6,525 nt of DNA from Deltaproteobacteria bacterium (GCA_019307645.1 JAFDJF010000143.1:1-6525), one strand, 5' to 3'; counted from the first letter of the stretch, positions 1-6,295 are shown. The notes: generated by a model from the letters alone, not told the origin. Translations and numbers: made by a program.

Positions 1-1
1 A

Positions 2-1192
2 CATGTGGCCCTGAGAAAGGCGCCTGAGACAACAACGATCTTTCCGGAATATGATATCTTAAAACAGTTTAAAATTATGGCATTTTTAAAGGATACACCG
101 ATTCCCGTATCCAATGTGTACTGGTACGATGATGATGAATCCATCGTAGGCGCTCCGTTTTTTTTAATGGACCGGGTGGAAGGACGAGTCCCTGCGGATT
201 TTCCGCCATATGTCACTTCCGGTTTTTTCTATGAGGCCACTCCTGCTGAGCGCAGGAAGATGTGGCTAAATGGTGTAAAGGTCATGGCGGAAACCCACAC
301 CCTGGACTGGAAAAGACTCGGATTTTCATTCCTTGGTACGCCGGGTAAAGGCACCGACCCCATTGACAGACAGCTTGTCTACTGGGAACGATTTTTTGAT
401 TGGGTAAAAAACACACGGGATGAATCCCATCCCATTATTGAATCATCATTGAAGTGGCTCAGGGAAAATAGATACGAACCTCAACAGGTAGCGCTTTGCT
501 GGGGAGATCCAAAGCTTGCAAACCTGATGTTTGACGATGAGTATAACGTGAAGCTTGCCATGGACTGGGAGATGGCATATATCAGTGATCCGGAATCTGA
601 TTTGAGTTTTTATTACTTTCTGGACTGGCAGCATACACAAGGGGCCGGGTTCGCTCGCCTTGAAGGCATACCTGACCGGGATGAGACAAACAGGTACTGG
701 GAGGAGATTACAGGGTACCAGGTAAAAAACCTTTTATACAACGATGTCCTTGCAGCATTCAGGTTCGGCCTTATTCTCGTATCCGTATTCAAAGGTTTTA
801 AGAAACAGGGGATTCCGCTTCCTGATGATATTGAGCTGAACAACGCGTCAACCCAGAGACTTGCAATGCTCCTGGATCTTGAACCTCCGGCGCCCATGAA
901 AACAGAAAGAAAACTTGACGAGATAACCCTTACGGCCCAGGTCCGTTTTACAGGCCCCTCAGGCTTTGACTGGTATCTTGTAAGCGACAGAGGCACGGTG
1001 GAAAGGCATGAAGGCCTTGTTGAAAATCCCGATTGTACCATGCGTGTTTCAGTAGAAGACTGGAAGGCGATCCAGAGAGGAGATTTGAAACTTCAGGATG
1101 CATGGACAGACGGGATATGCAGGGTGGAAGGTGATACGAGCACCATGCTGCAGCTGAAGGACAAGATTGCAGAACTCTCAGGACTGGATTAA
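2..1192 (+). CDS. APH-type phosphotransferase with C-terminal SCP2 domain (5' end cut off by window)
   Basis: Probable ATP-dependent small-molecule or acyl-CoA kinase of the aminoglycoside-phosphotransferase fold, joined to a sterol-carrier-protein-2 lipid-binding domain; cytoplasmic. The frame is open to the window edge, and the GTG at 5 lies inside a typical beta-strand (VALRKAP), so the real start and the nucleotide-binding loop are upstream. Counting from that GTG, the catalytic loop is CWGDPKLAN (D168, N173; the usual HGD reads WGD) and the metal site is DWE (D187), followed by the SDPESDLSFY stretch typical of this family. The segment FLMDRVEGRVPADFPPY resembles ACAD10/ACAD11 kinase domains and mycobacterial relatives. 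From about residue 300 to 395 the chain fits SCP2, including WKAIQRGDLKLQDAWTDG and RVEGD. Family knowledge: ACAD11 and the levulinate-pathway kinase LvaA phosphorylate 4-hydroxyacyl-CoAs. The substrate here is unknown. True antibiotic resistance is unlikely given the SCP2 fusion. Confidence 0.9.
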   Translation, partial: HVALRKAPETTTIFPEYDILKQFKIMAFLKDTPIPVSNVYWYDDDESIVGAPFFLMDRVEGRVPADFPPYVTSGFFYEATPAERRKMWLNGVKVMAETHTLDWKRLGFSFLGTPGKGTDPIDRQLVYWERFFDWVKNTRDESHPIIESSLKWLRENRYEPQQVALCWGDPKLANLMFDDEYNVKLAMDWEMAYISDPESDLSFYYFLDWQHTQGAGFARLEGIPDRDETNRYWEEITGYQVKNLLYNDVLAAFRFGLILVSVFKGFKKQGIPLPDDIELNNASTQRLAMLLDLEPPAPMKTERKLDEITLTAQVRFTGPSGFDWYLVSDRGTVERHEGLVENPDCTMRVSVEDWKAIQRGDLKLQDAWTDGICRVEGDTSTMLQLKDKIAELSGLD

Positions 1193-1854
1193 CCGTGTCC
1201 GAGGATCTTATCCAGATCCTGAACAGCCTTTTGTTTATCTTCACCCACCAATATGCCATGAATCCCTAAACTGACGGCGGCATTTACATTGGAATCATAA
1301 TCATCCAGAAACACTGAACGCACAGGCGGGATATCCCCGAGCCGGGAAAGGGCAAGACGAAACATTTCAGGGTCCGGTTTCCGGATTCCCTCAACGCTTG
1401 AGTCAACCACAAGGTCAAAAAGCTCGTCAACAGGAAGCAGCGCGCGCCAGAGGTCCTGAAACTCGGCGATATTGTTTGTAATAATTGCAGTCTGATAGCC
1501 GTCTCTTTTCAATTGTCGAACCCGGTCAACCAGGGGGTTTTGGTCACCGTTTCCTCCGCCAATGCTGAACAGCACTTGCAGAGGATCAAAGTCAATCCCC
1601 TGGTCTTTACCGAGGACCCGGATCTTTTCCGCAGCATCCTCAAGCGTGATCTCGCCACGTTCGAGTCTGTGCCAGGGATGATCCGTGTCTTCAGAATACG
1701 GGCCGAACATGATCTGAGCGAATTGATCCATTGAGACGCCCAGTTCAGCGCCTGCTGCCTCGATTGTCCTGAAGGGTGATGCCGTAAACACGCCTCCAAA
1801 ATCAAACAGTACGGCATCGATCTTTCTATTTCTAGTTATTTCCGTATGTTCCAT
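1189..1854 (-). CDS. HAD-superfamily hydrolase, epoxide-hydrolase-N/ACAD10-like
   Basis: A 221-residue haloacid-dehalogenase-fold protein, probably a soluble phosphatase or phosphoryl-binding protein. Motif I is DFGGVF with nucleophile D18. Motif II is IITNN (T126). Motif III is IRKPDPEMF (K159). Motif IV is FLDDYDSN (D184, D185). The GEITLEDA segment near 68-75 and the layout around motif III closely resemble the N-terminal phosphatase domain of soluble epoxide hydrolase and the HAD domain of ACAD10. The usual second aspartate of motif I (DxD) is glycine here (G20), as I recall for ACAD10-like members, so phosphatase activity may be weak or altered. The ATG at 1854 is the only reasonable start: an in-frame TGA lies five codons upstream (1867-1869), and no other start codon precedes motif I. 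No clear Shine-Dalgarno sequence is visible. Its stop codon overlaps the stop of the convergent kinase gene, which is suggestive of a functional link. Confidence 0.92.
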   Translation of the reverse strand: MEHTEITRNRKIDAVLFDFGGVFTASPFRTIEAAGAELGVSMDQFAQIMFGPYSEDTDHPWHRLERGEITLEDAAEKIRVLGKDQGIDFDPLQVLFSIGGGNGDQNPLVDRVRQLKRDGYQTAIITNNIAEFQDLWRALLPVDELFDLVVDSSVEGIRKPDPEMFRLALSRLGDIPPVRSVFLDDYDSNVNAAVSLGIHGILVGEDKQKAVQDLDKILGHG

Positions 1855-1970
1855 AATGGCTGAACTTCAGTTTTAAAAGTTTGAAGGGATTTGATCCTGT
1901 TTTTTCAGTCCGAGTAAGCTATGCAGCAAATGGTGTTGTGTCAAGAGAATTATCAGACTCGGCCTGATTA

Positions 1971-2000
1971 TGCATTCCCACGCAGGAGCGTAGGAACGAG
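1971..2000. repeat. REP-like imperfect palindrome
   Basis: The left arm GCATTCCCACGC (1972-1983) is complementary to the right arm GCGTAGGAACGA (1988-1999) at 9 of 12 positions, around a short AGGA loop. The sequence resembles a dispersed palindrome that I recall from intergenic regions of several Desulfobacterota and other Proteobacteria (TTCCCACGC ... GCGTGGGAACG). Only one copy is present in this window, so its repeat nature comes from memory and not from the data. It lies in the divergent region between the HAD gene and the FAD oxidoreductase gene and is followed by a run of seven A (2001-2007). Confidence 0.55.
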
Positions 2001-2014
2001 AAAAAAATCCCGTT

Positions 2015-2028
2015 TCCGCCCAGGCGGA
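2015..2028. repeat. Short perfect inverted repeat in the leader of the FAD oxidoreductase gene
   Basis: TCCGCC (2015-2020) and GGCGGA (2023-2028) form a perfect six-base-pair inverted repeat with a two-base spacer, immediately followed by the overlapping palindrome GGATTAATCC (2026-2035). It lies 26 bases upstream of the ribosome binding site. A two-base loop is too tight for a full RNA hairpin, so the inner pair would open. It could be an operator half-site pair, part of the adjacent palindromic repeat, or chance. There is no U-run after it, so it is not an intrinsic terminator. Confidence 0.3.
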
Positions 2029-2053
2029 TTAATCCTGTCAGAATATTTTTCAC

Positions 2054-2059
2054 GAGGAG
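2054..2059 (+). promoter_or_regulatory. Ribosome binding site for the FAD oxidoreductase gene
   Basis: GAGGAG lies six bases before the ATG at 2066. It fixes the start, and the FAD-binding strand begins within the next few residues as expected for this family. Confidence 0.8.
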
Positions 2060-2065
2060 CTCGAC

Positions 2066-3538
2066 ATGGCGCAATATGATTATGATGTAATTGTGATCGG
2101 GGCAGGTCCCGGCGGCAGTACCAGCGCCGCACTTCTTGCAAAATGGGGACTTAAAACGCTTGTCCTAGACAAAAACCCCAGAGCAGGCGGAACAATGATG
2201 ACCTTTTCCCGGGACGGATTTACCTATGAAATGTTTCCGATTTTCGGCGTGCCGGCCTATGACGACAAATTTTCAGATGTTATTAGAGAAATTGGAATTG
2301 AAGACAGGGTGGAAACATTTCGTCCTGATCCCATCGGACTGATGTGCTATGAGGATGAGACCGGAAAAATCAATACTATGGTTTCACGCGGCGGCACGGA
2401 TTCCATGGATCCGAACGAAATGTTCAAATTCCTCAATGTCAGGGACGATGAAATGGAAGCTGCCATCGTGTTTCTGGCCCAACTGCTGGAGATGAAACCC
2501 CACGAGGTTGATCGTCTGGATGATCTCAGTGTAAATGAGTTGCTTGAAAGACACACCCTTCCCCATGGGTTAAAAGTCTTCATCGCCTGCCTCATGGCAG
2601 AAGGAAACCTTGAGATGCCTGCGGATGTTGCAAGCGCATCAGAATTTGTAAGATGCTTCCAGGATTCGGCAACAGGCGGAGCAATCCGTTATTATGGGGG
2701 AGGTTTTGGCGGACTGTTTGAAAAATTCTGTGACACAGTCAAGGAAAACGGCGGAGAACTGATTTTCGACAACCGCGTTAAAAAAATTGAGGTAAAGGAC
2801 GGAAGCGTCAGCGAAGTCGTTTCGGAAAAAGGCACTTTCAGCGCGCCGATCGTTATAAGCAACGCAGGAATCCAGCCCACGGTTCTCAAACTGATCGACA
2901 GGGAACACTTTGATAAAAGCTATATAAGCTGGGCAAAAGAACTTGTTCCCAGCCTGGGTTTCTGCGGGTACCGGTACTTTCTAAATAAACGTGTTCTGGA
3001 GTACCCATATATCGGCTATTTCTCTCATAAAGCCCTATCAACTTCTATTGATATTGCAAAATCCATTAAAGGTGAAATGCCAGAGGCGCCCTACCTCTGG
3101 ATGCAGACCAACTCACTTTTTCCAGGCATGGCCCCTGAAGGCAAACAGCTCATCCATACCGGCATCACATGTCCGCCTGACCCGAATATGGACTATACCC
3201 CCTGGAGGGAGAAACTGGAGGAAATTATCGAAAAAGTAATCCCTGAGCTCCTGGATTGTATTGATAAAAAGGAACCATTCGGGCCTGAGCATGTCCCTGC
3301 GCTCAGCAAGGATGCCGTTCTGCCGGGTCAGGGCGGTGAATGTATCGGACTGGCACAGATTGTGGGCCAGACCGGGAAATACAAGCCTTCAATAAAAGGC
3401 CCGATCGGAGGTCTGTTCTACGTCGGCACAGATGCCGGCGGTTATGGTCTGGGAACACACAGTGCTGCAACGTCCGGGGTAAATGTTGCCGGGTCGGTCA
3501 TCAAATACCATCATACGCACGGCAGTTATTACAGATAG
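2066..3538 (+). CDS. Phytoene-desaturase/CrtI-like FAD-dependent oxidoreductase
   Basis: A 490-residue flavoprotein of the CrtI/retinol-saturase/amine-oxidase group, of usual length for the family and probably soluble. An N-terminal Rossmann fold is clear: VIVIGAGPGG at 8-17 (GxGxxG), the ribose-binding acidic residue D35 at the end of the second strand (LVLDK), and the RAGGT motif at 39-43. A middle segment around 208-225 (RYYGGGFGGLFEKF) matches the conserved GGxGxLxxxL stretch of CrtI relatives, followed by NGGELIFDNRVKKIEV. The C-terminal FAD motif is GLFYVGTDAGGYGLGTHSA, with D456 contacting the flavin. Family members desaturate, saturate or isomerise lipophilic polyenes. No carotenoid gene is nearby, so that role is not supported, and an acyl-CoA or lipid substrate is a guess from context. 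It is probably monocistronic: it is flanked by a divergent gene and a convergent gene. Confidence 0.92.
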   Translation: MAQYDYDVIVIGAGPGGSTSAALLAKWGLKTLVLDKNPRAGGTMMTFSRDGFTYEMFPIFGVPAYDDKFSDVIREIGIEDRVETFRPDPIGLMCYEDETGKINTMVSRGGTDSMDPNEMFKFLNVRDDEMEAAIVFLAQLLEMKPHEVDRLDDLSVNELLERHTLPHGLKVFIACLMAEGNLEMPADVASASEFVRCFQDSATGGAIRYYGGGFGGLFEKFCDTVKENGGELIFDNRVKKIEVKDGSVSEVVSEKGTFSAPIVISNAGIQPTVLKLIDREHFDKSYISWAKELVPSLGFCGYRYFLNKRVLEYPYIGYFSHKALSTSIDIAKSIKGEMPEAPYLWMQTNSLFPGMAPEGKQLIHTGITCPPDPNMDYTPWREKLEEIIEKVIPELLDCIDKKEPFGPEHVPALSKDAVLPGQGGECIGLAQIVGQTGKYKPSIKGPIGGLFYVGTDAGGYGLGTHSAATSGVNVAGSVIKYHHTHGSYYR

Positions 3539-3721
3539 GCTCGCTGTTTGGCATTACAAGGACTTAACGTTGTTTACTAACGTGACAAAGTAGGTGTGAG
3601 GACTCAGATACCCTTTAAATTTTTAACCTGGCTTGAAAAGTTAATATCCGATGAAACTCATTGGGCATTCTCTTAAGGGCTCGCGCAAAAATAAATTCAC
3701 ATTCCCCCTGCCCCCACTATA
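3539..3721. other. Convergent intergenic gap, no clear terminator
   Basis: This 183-base stretch separates the converging ends of the FAD oxidoreductase and the dehydratase-family gene. I looked for a stem followed by a T-run on both strands. The best candidate is a five-base ACGTT/AACGT pairing near 3567-3586 with no T-run, which does not qualify. No small coding frame with a ribosome binding site is evident. Confidence 0.5.
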
Positions 3722-5122
3722 TCACGCCGCCGCCGATGCCCTGGAGGCTCTCAGCATTTCAGCAAAAGTCTCTACCCTGGTTTTCAGCGCCTCAGCACTG
3801 TAACTCCTCGTATCGTAAAAATCCCCTTCAAGGGCCAGCACCGGAATGCCAAGCTCCCCCTCGATGTCCTTTTTCGCGATCAGCGGATGGAGCGCAAGCG
3901 GTCGACACGAAAAAGGGTATAAATTAATGAAACCATCCACCTGCCATCCCTTACTGAGTTCTTTGCAGCGTTCAATCAGGCCTTTGACACTATGATAGAT
4001 GCCGACACTCAGGAGTTGATCTGCTGCCTTGTCCTCAAATGTGGTGTATTGTTCACCGGCAAAGGACTCCGCCATCGCGTTGGATATTGATGCAAGAGAG
4101 GTTAAAGAAATCGCCAGGCCCGCATCCTCAATCATGTGCATTATCGCGGGATCTGTCATGTGATGGCTGAACAAGAGAACGCGGGGCGCCCCCTTCTCAA
4201 CAACTCCCCTGCCCTCATCGGCTCGCTGTTTGACCTCTCTCGTGAGTTGGGCTATAGCCTTAAAGGCCTCTGCCATACACCGGCGCTCCGGAGAGGCCAG
4301 CATCCAGAAGAACGGCCCCAGATCTGCCTGACTCACGGGTACAGGATCCTTTCTCATCAAATCCCACAGTCCCACCAGGGCGTAGTAGAGCTTCACCATT
4401 TCCTGCAGGGCCTTATCCAGTGCTTCATCGCTGATTTCAATGCCAAGCGTCTCTTGCGTTTCGTCGAGTGCTCGCCGGATCTCTTTTCCAAAGTACTTCA
4501 CACGCCGCGGATCCGTATGGGGGTAGTCAGCAGAAGCCGAGTCCATAAAAAAAAAAAAAAAAACCGTCTTTATGCCATAGACCTCGTGCAGAAGATCGTC
4601 CACTTTGGGTGCCTGATCACAGAAGGAGCCCGAGGGCAGCATCAGGTCAGGAAGCGGGATGATCCCTTTGGATATCCCTCCCAATCGCGCCTGGTTCAGC
4701 GAACACATTGCGATGCCCGGTGGAAGCCCCTTGGCTTCGGCCTCCTCCAGGATGGGATCAATCTTCCCCAGAATCTGCCCCATAGCCAAATCCAGAACAA
4801 TCTCAGGGGACTGACAATAAATCTCTTCAGAGGCCAGGTTCAGAGCCAAACCGATCATGGGAATGCTGGGGAAACTGGGATAAACAATCTTCTTGCCCTC
4901 CTCCCGTGCCATCACCAGGTCAAAAAGTTGTTTAATCCAGATACCCAGGCACTTACGTACCCCCTTTAAGGAAGTATCAAAATTCTTTCTAACGCGTTTT
5001 TCGGCCTGCTCGATGTCTGAGGGTGTCAACTCCAGTTTCTCAAATACCCGGTCGATTCGCTTCTGTTCCCGCTCAATCTCATCGGGTTCAAACCCGCACA
5101 ATTGAAGTAATTCCTTGGACAT
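3722..5122 (-). CDS. 2-hydroxyacyl-CoA dehydratase / benzoyl-CoA reductase family subunit, full cysteine set
   Basis: A 466-residue iron-sulfur subunit of the HgdB/BcrB/FldB-type family, cytoplasmic. Such subunits pair as heterodimers carrying [4Fe-4S] clusters and receive an electron from an ATP-dependent activator to drive dehydration of 2-hydroxyacyl-CoAs or reduction of aryl-CoAs. Family-typical cysteines are visible: C140 in IAMCSLNQARLG, C168 in SGSFCDQAPKVDDLL and C406 in YPFSCRPLALHP. Near the C-terminus GIPVLALEGDFYD and TRVETFAEML match the end of its neighbour, showing that the two are paralogues. The start is the ATG at 5122, five bases after a perfect AGGAGG. A GTG at 5128 in the same frame lies inside that ribosome binding site and is rejected. 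The N-terminal 60 or so residues are charged and helical, longer than in the partner. Residues 188-192 are five phenylalanines encoded by a 17-base T-run, which is abnormal. It is the distal gene of the pair. Confidence 0.9.
   Translation of the reverse strand: MSKELLQLCGFEPDEIEREQKRIDRVFEKLELTPSDIEQAEKRVRKNFDTSLKGVRKCLGIWIKQLFDLVMAREEGKKIVYPSFPSIPMIGLALNLASEEIYCQSPEIVLDLAMGQILGKIDPILEEAEAKGLPPGIAMCSLNQARLGGISKGIIPLPDLMLPSGSFCDQAPKVDDLLHEVYGIKTVFFFFFMDSASADYPHTDPRRVKYFGKEIRRALDETQETLGIEISDEALDKALQEMVKLYYALVGLWDLMRKDPVPVSQADLGPFFWMLASPERRCMAEAFKAIAQLTREVKQRADEGRGVVEKGAPRVLLFSHHMTDPAIMHMIEDAGLAISLTSLASISNAMAESFAGEQYTTFEDKAADQLLSVGIYHSVKGLIERCKELSKGWQVDGFINLYPFSCRPLALHPLIAKKDIEGELGIPVLALEGDFYDTRSYSAEALKTRVETFAEMLRASRASAAA
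4547..4563. repeat. 17-base A/T homopolymer inside the dehydratase-family gene
   Basis: Seventeen consecutive A on the + strand, read as T17 on the coding strand. It gives GTT then five TTT codons (V187, F188-F192). The current length keeps the frame open. With 16 T the frame meets TGA after 16 codons (TTA TGG ACT ... GTG TGA); with 18 T it meets TGA after six codons (TAT GGA CTC GGC TTC TGC TGA). Tracts of this length are prone to slippage in replication and transcription and are also a typical site of sequencing or assembly error. Confidence 0.95.
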
Positions 5123-5133
5123 GATCACCTCCT
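5123..5133 (-). promoter_or_regulatory. Extended ribosome binding site overlapping the upstream stop codon
   Basis: On the minus strand AGGAGGTGATC (5133-5123) is immediately followed by the ATG at 5122. It matches the complement of the conserved 16S rRNA 3' tail over 11 bases. The AGG AGG codons are the last two sense codons (Arg-Arg) of the upstream subunit, and its TGA stop (5127-5125) lies inside the same motif, leaving only two bases between stop and start. This arrangement implies translational coupling and balanced production of the two subunits. Confidence 0.85.
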
Positions 5134-6282
5134 GTTTTTTTTGGTGATTTTAAGCCCCTCAACAAAGGTCTCGACACGTGTCCACATGGGACCTATTTCA
5201 GCGGCATCATAGTCTGATTCGATCTTAAGCATGGGAAGGCCGGTCTCCCTTTTCAGGATTTCAGGGAAGTAATAGGACTCGATATCATAAGAATCCCGAT
5301 ACATCATCTGATACCAGATCACCCCATCCACTTTGAAGTCCCCTGCCAACTTGATCAGGAACTCGTGCCTTTCCTTTCCCGGACGAAACCAGGCAGGAGG
5401 GACTCTGCGGCGGAAGTATCGATCGGCCAGAGACATGGCCAAATCACCATTCGGCGTTACATCCTCCCAATAATGCCGTACCCCTTCAGCAAACTCCTCG
5501 ATCACGATCGAGGCACCGGCTTCCTCGATCAGGTTTACAATCTTGTCATCACCCATGGCCAGGGTCGACCCTGTGAGCAGGATTCGAGGTCCCTTAAACG
5601 GCGGCGGGTCCTGCTCATGCACCTCCGCGACCACTGACTCCAAAATATCCACCATGGTCACCTTATCCAATATGAAGGAGGCGTGATTCAGGGCGAGGAA
5701 GTCTCCGAAACCGATGGGAAGCCGCTCAGACCGGCGCATCAAGCTGAGTTCCCGGAGCAAAACCCTTTCCCGATTCAACAGATGAATGCTCTCCTTGAGC
5801 CTTTGTTCCTCAATCCTGATGCCTGTCAGGCTCTCCAGCTTTTCGGTCAGCAGACGGAGGCCTTCGAGATAATAGTCAAAGGCATGATCTGTCTTTGCAT
5901 GGGGAACTCCGAACTGGTATATCTCCGTATCAGTAAAGAAACCCCAGCACTCGGGAATAGCCCTGATATTGTTGTCTGTGACCGGTACGACAAGAAGATC
6001 AATCAAATCGTAGAGGGGCTCTTCCTTGAGGATTTTGTATCCGACCTGGGCCCGGCAAAAGGTGTCCAGCCAGCGAGGCAGGTAGGCACTGGCAGCTTCA
6101 ACCGGCGCATGCTCACCCCCCCGAATGAGCCCGAAGGGGATTGCCCCGGACGCTATCACAAGCTCTTCAGGCAAATATCCCCCAGGCGTATAGCCCACGA
6201 TCTTGCGTCCTTCTTCCTTTGCCTTTATTAAATCCGCCTGCCTGTCTTTCATATGAACAGAAAGGTTCTCCAATGCTTTCAT
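5125..6282 (-). CDS. 2-hydroxyacyl-CoA dehydratase / benzoyl-CoA reductase family subunit, reduced cysteine set
   Basis: A 385-residue paralogue and likely heterodimer partner of the downstream subunit. Family features include EEGRKIVGYTPGGYLPEEL near 23-41, LDTFCRAQVGYKIL (C76, the first cluster-ligand position), YDLIDLLVVPVTDNN (91-105), FGVPHAKTDHAFDYYLEGL (124-142), VDGVIWYQMMYRDSYD (318-333), and GLPMLKIESDYD with TRVETFVEGL at the end. Only two cysteines exist in the whole chain, C76 and C112 (IPECWGF). The second ligand position reads VTDNN instead of TCDN, and the third reads MMYRDSY without cysteine. I chose the ATG at 6282 because GAGGAG (6295-6290) stands seven bases before it; an in-frame ATG at 6360 would add 26 residues without family resemblance or a ribosome binding site. 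It is the first gene of the coupled pair, 84 bases after the end of the methyltransferase-like gene. The exact reaction cannot be told from sequence. Confidence 0.88.
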   Translation of the reverse strand: MKALENLSVHMKDRQADLIKAKEEGRKIVGYTPGGYLPEELVIASGAIPFGLIRGGEHAPVEAASAYLPRWLDTFCRAQVGYKILKEEPLYDLIDLLVVPVTDNNIRAIPECWGFFTDTEIYQFGVPHAKTDHAFDYYLEGLRLLTEKLESLTGIRIEEQRLKESIHLLNRERVLLRELSLMRRSERLPIGFGDFLALNHASFILDKVTMVDILESVVAEVHEQDPPPFKGPRILLTGSTLAMGDDKIVNLIEEAGASIVIEEFAEGVRHYWEDVTPNGDLAMSLADRYFRRRVPPAWFRPGKERHEFLIKLAGDFKVDGVIWYQMMYRDSYDIESYYFPEILKRETGLPMLKIESDYDAAEIGPMWTRVETFVEGLKITKKNRR

Positions 6283-6289
6283 TGAATTA

Positions 6290-6295
6290 CTCCTC
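6290..6295 (-). promoter_or_regulatory. Ribosome binding site deciding the start of the first dehydratase-family subunit
   Basis: GAGGAG on the minus strand, seven bases before the ATG at 6282. An in-frame ATG at 6297 overlaps this motif and another lies at 6360; neither has a ribosome binding site, so the 6282 start is preferred. Confidence 0.75.

Noticed and set aside
613..1041. Open frame of 142 codons on the - strand
   Set aside because: Antisense to the kinase-SCP2 gene; the serine- and arginine-rich product is typical of a shadow frame.
1952..1968. ATCAG/CTGAT inverted repeat as an operator
   Set aside because: Five bases with a seven-base spacer is too short to tell from chance.
1936..1971. 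Possible promoter (TTGTGT and GATTAT) before the FAD oxidoreductase gene
   Set aside because: The hexamers are poor matches and their spacing of about 24 bases is too long.
4136..4969. Open frame of 277 codons on the + strand
   Set aside because: It lies antisense to the dehydratase-family gene, contains a lysine run from the A17 tract, has no recognisable domain, and is explained as a shadow of the real gene.
5123..5128. GTG at 5128 as the start of the second dehydratase-family subunit
   Set aside because: It is part of the AGGAGGTGATC ribosome binding site that clearly serves the ATG at 5122.
5683..6231. Open frame of 182 codons on the + strand
   Set aside because: Antisense to the first dehydratase-family subunit, with no family resemblance in the translated product.
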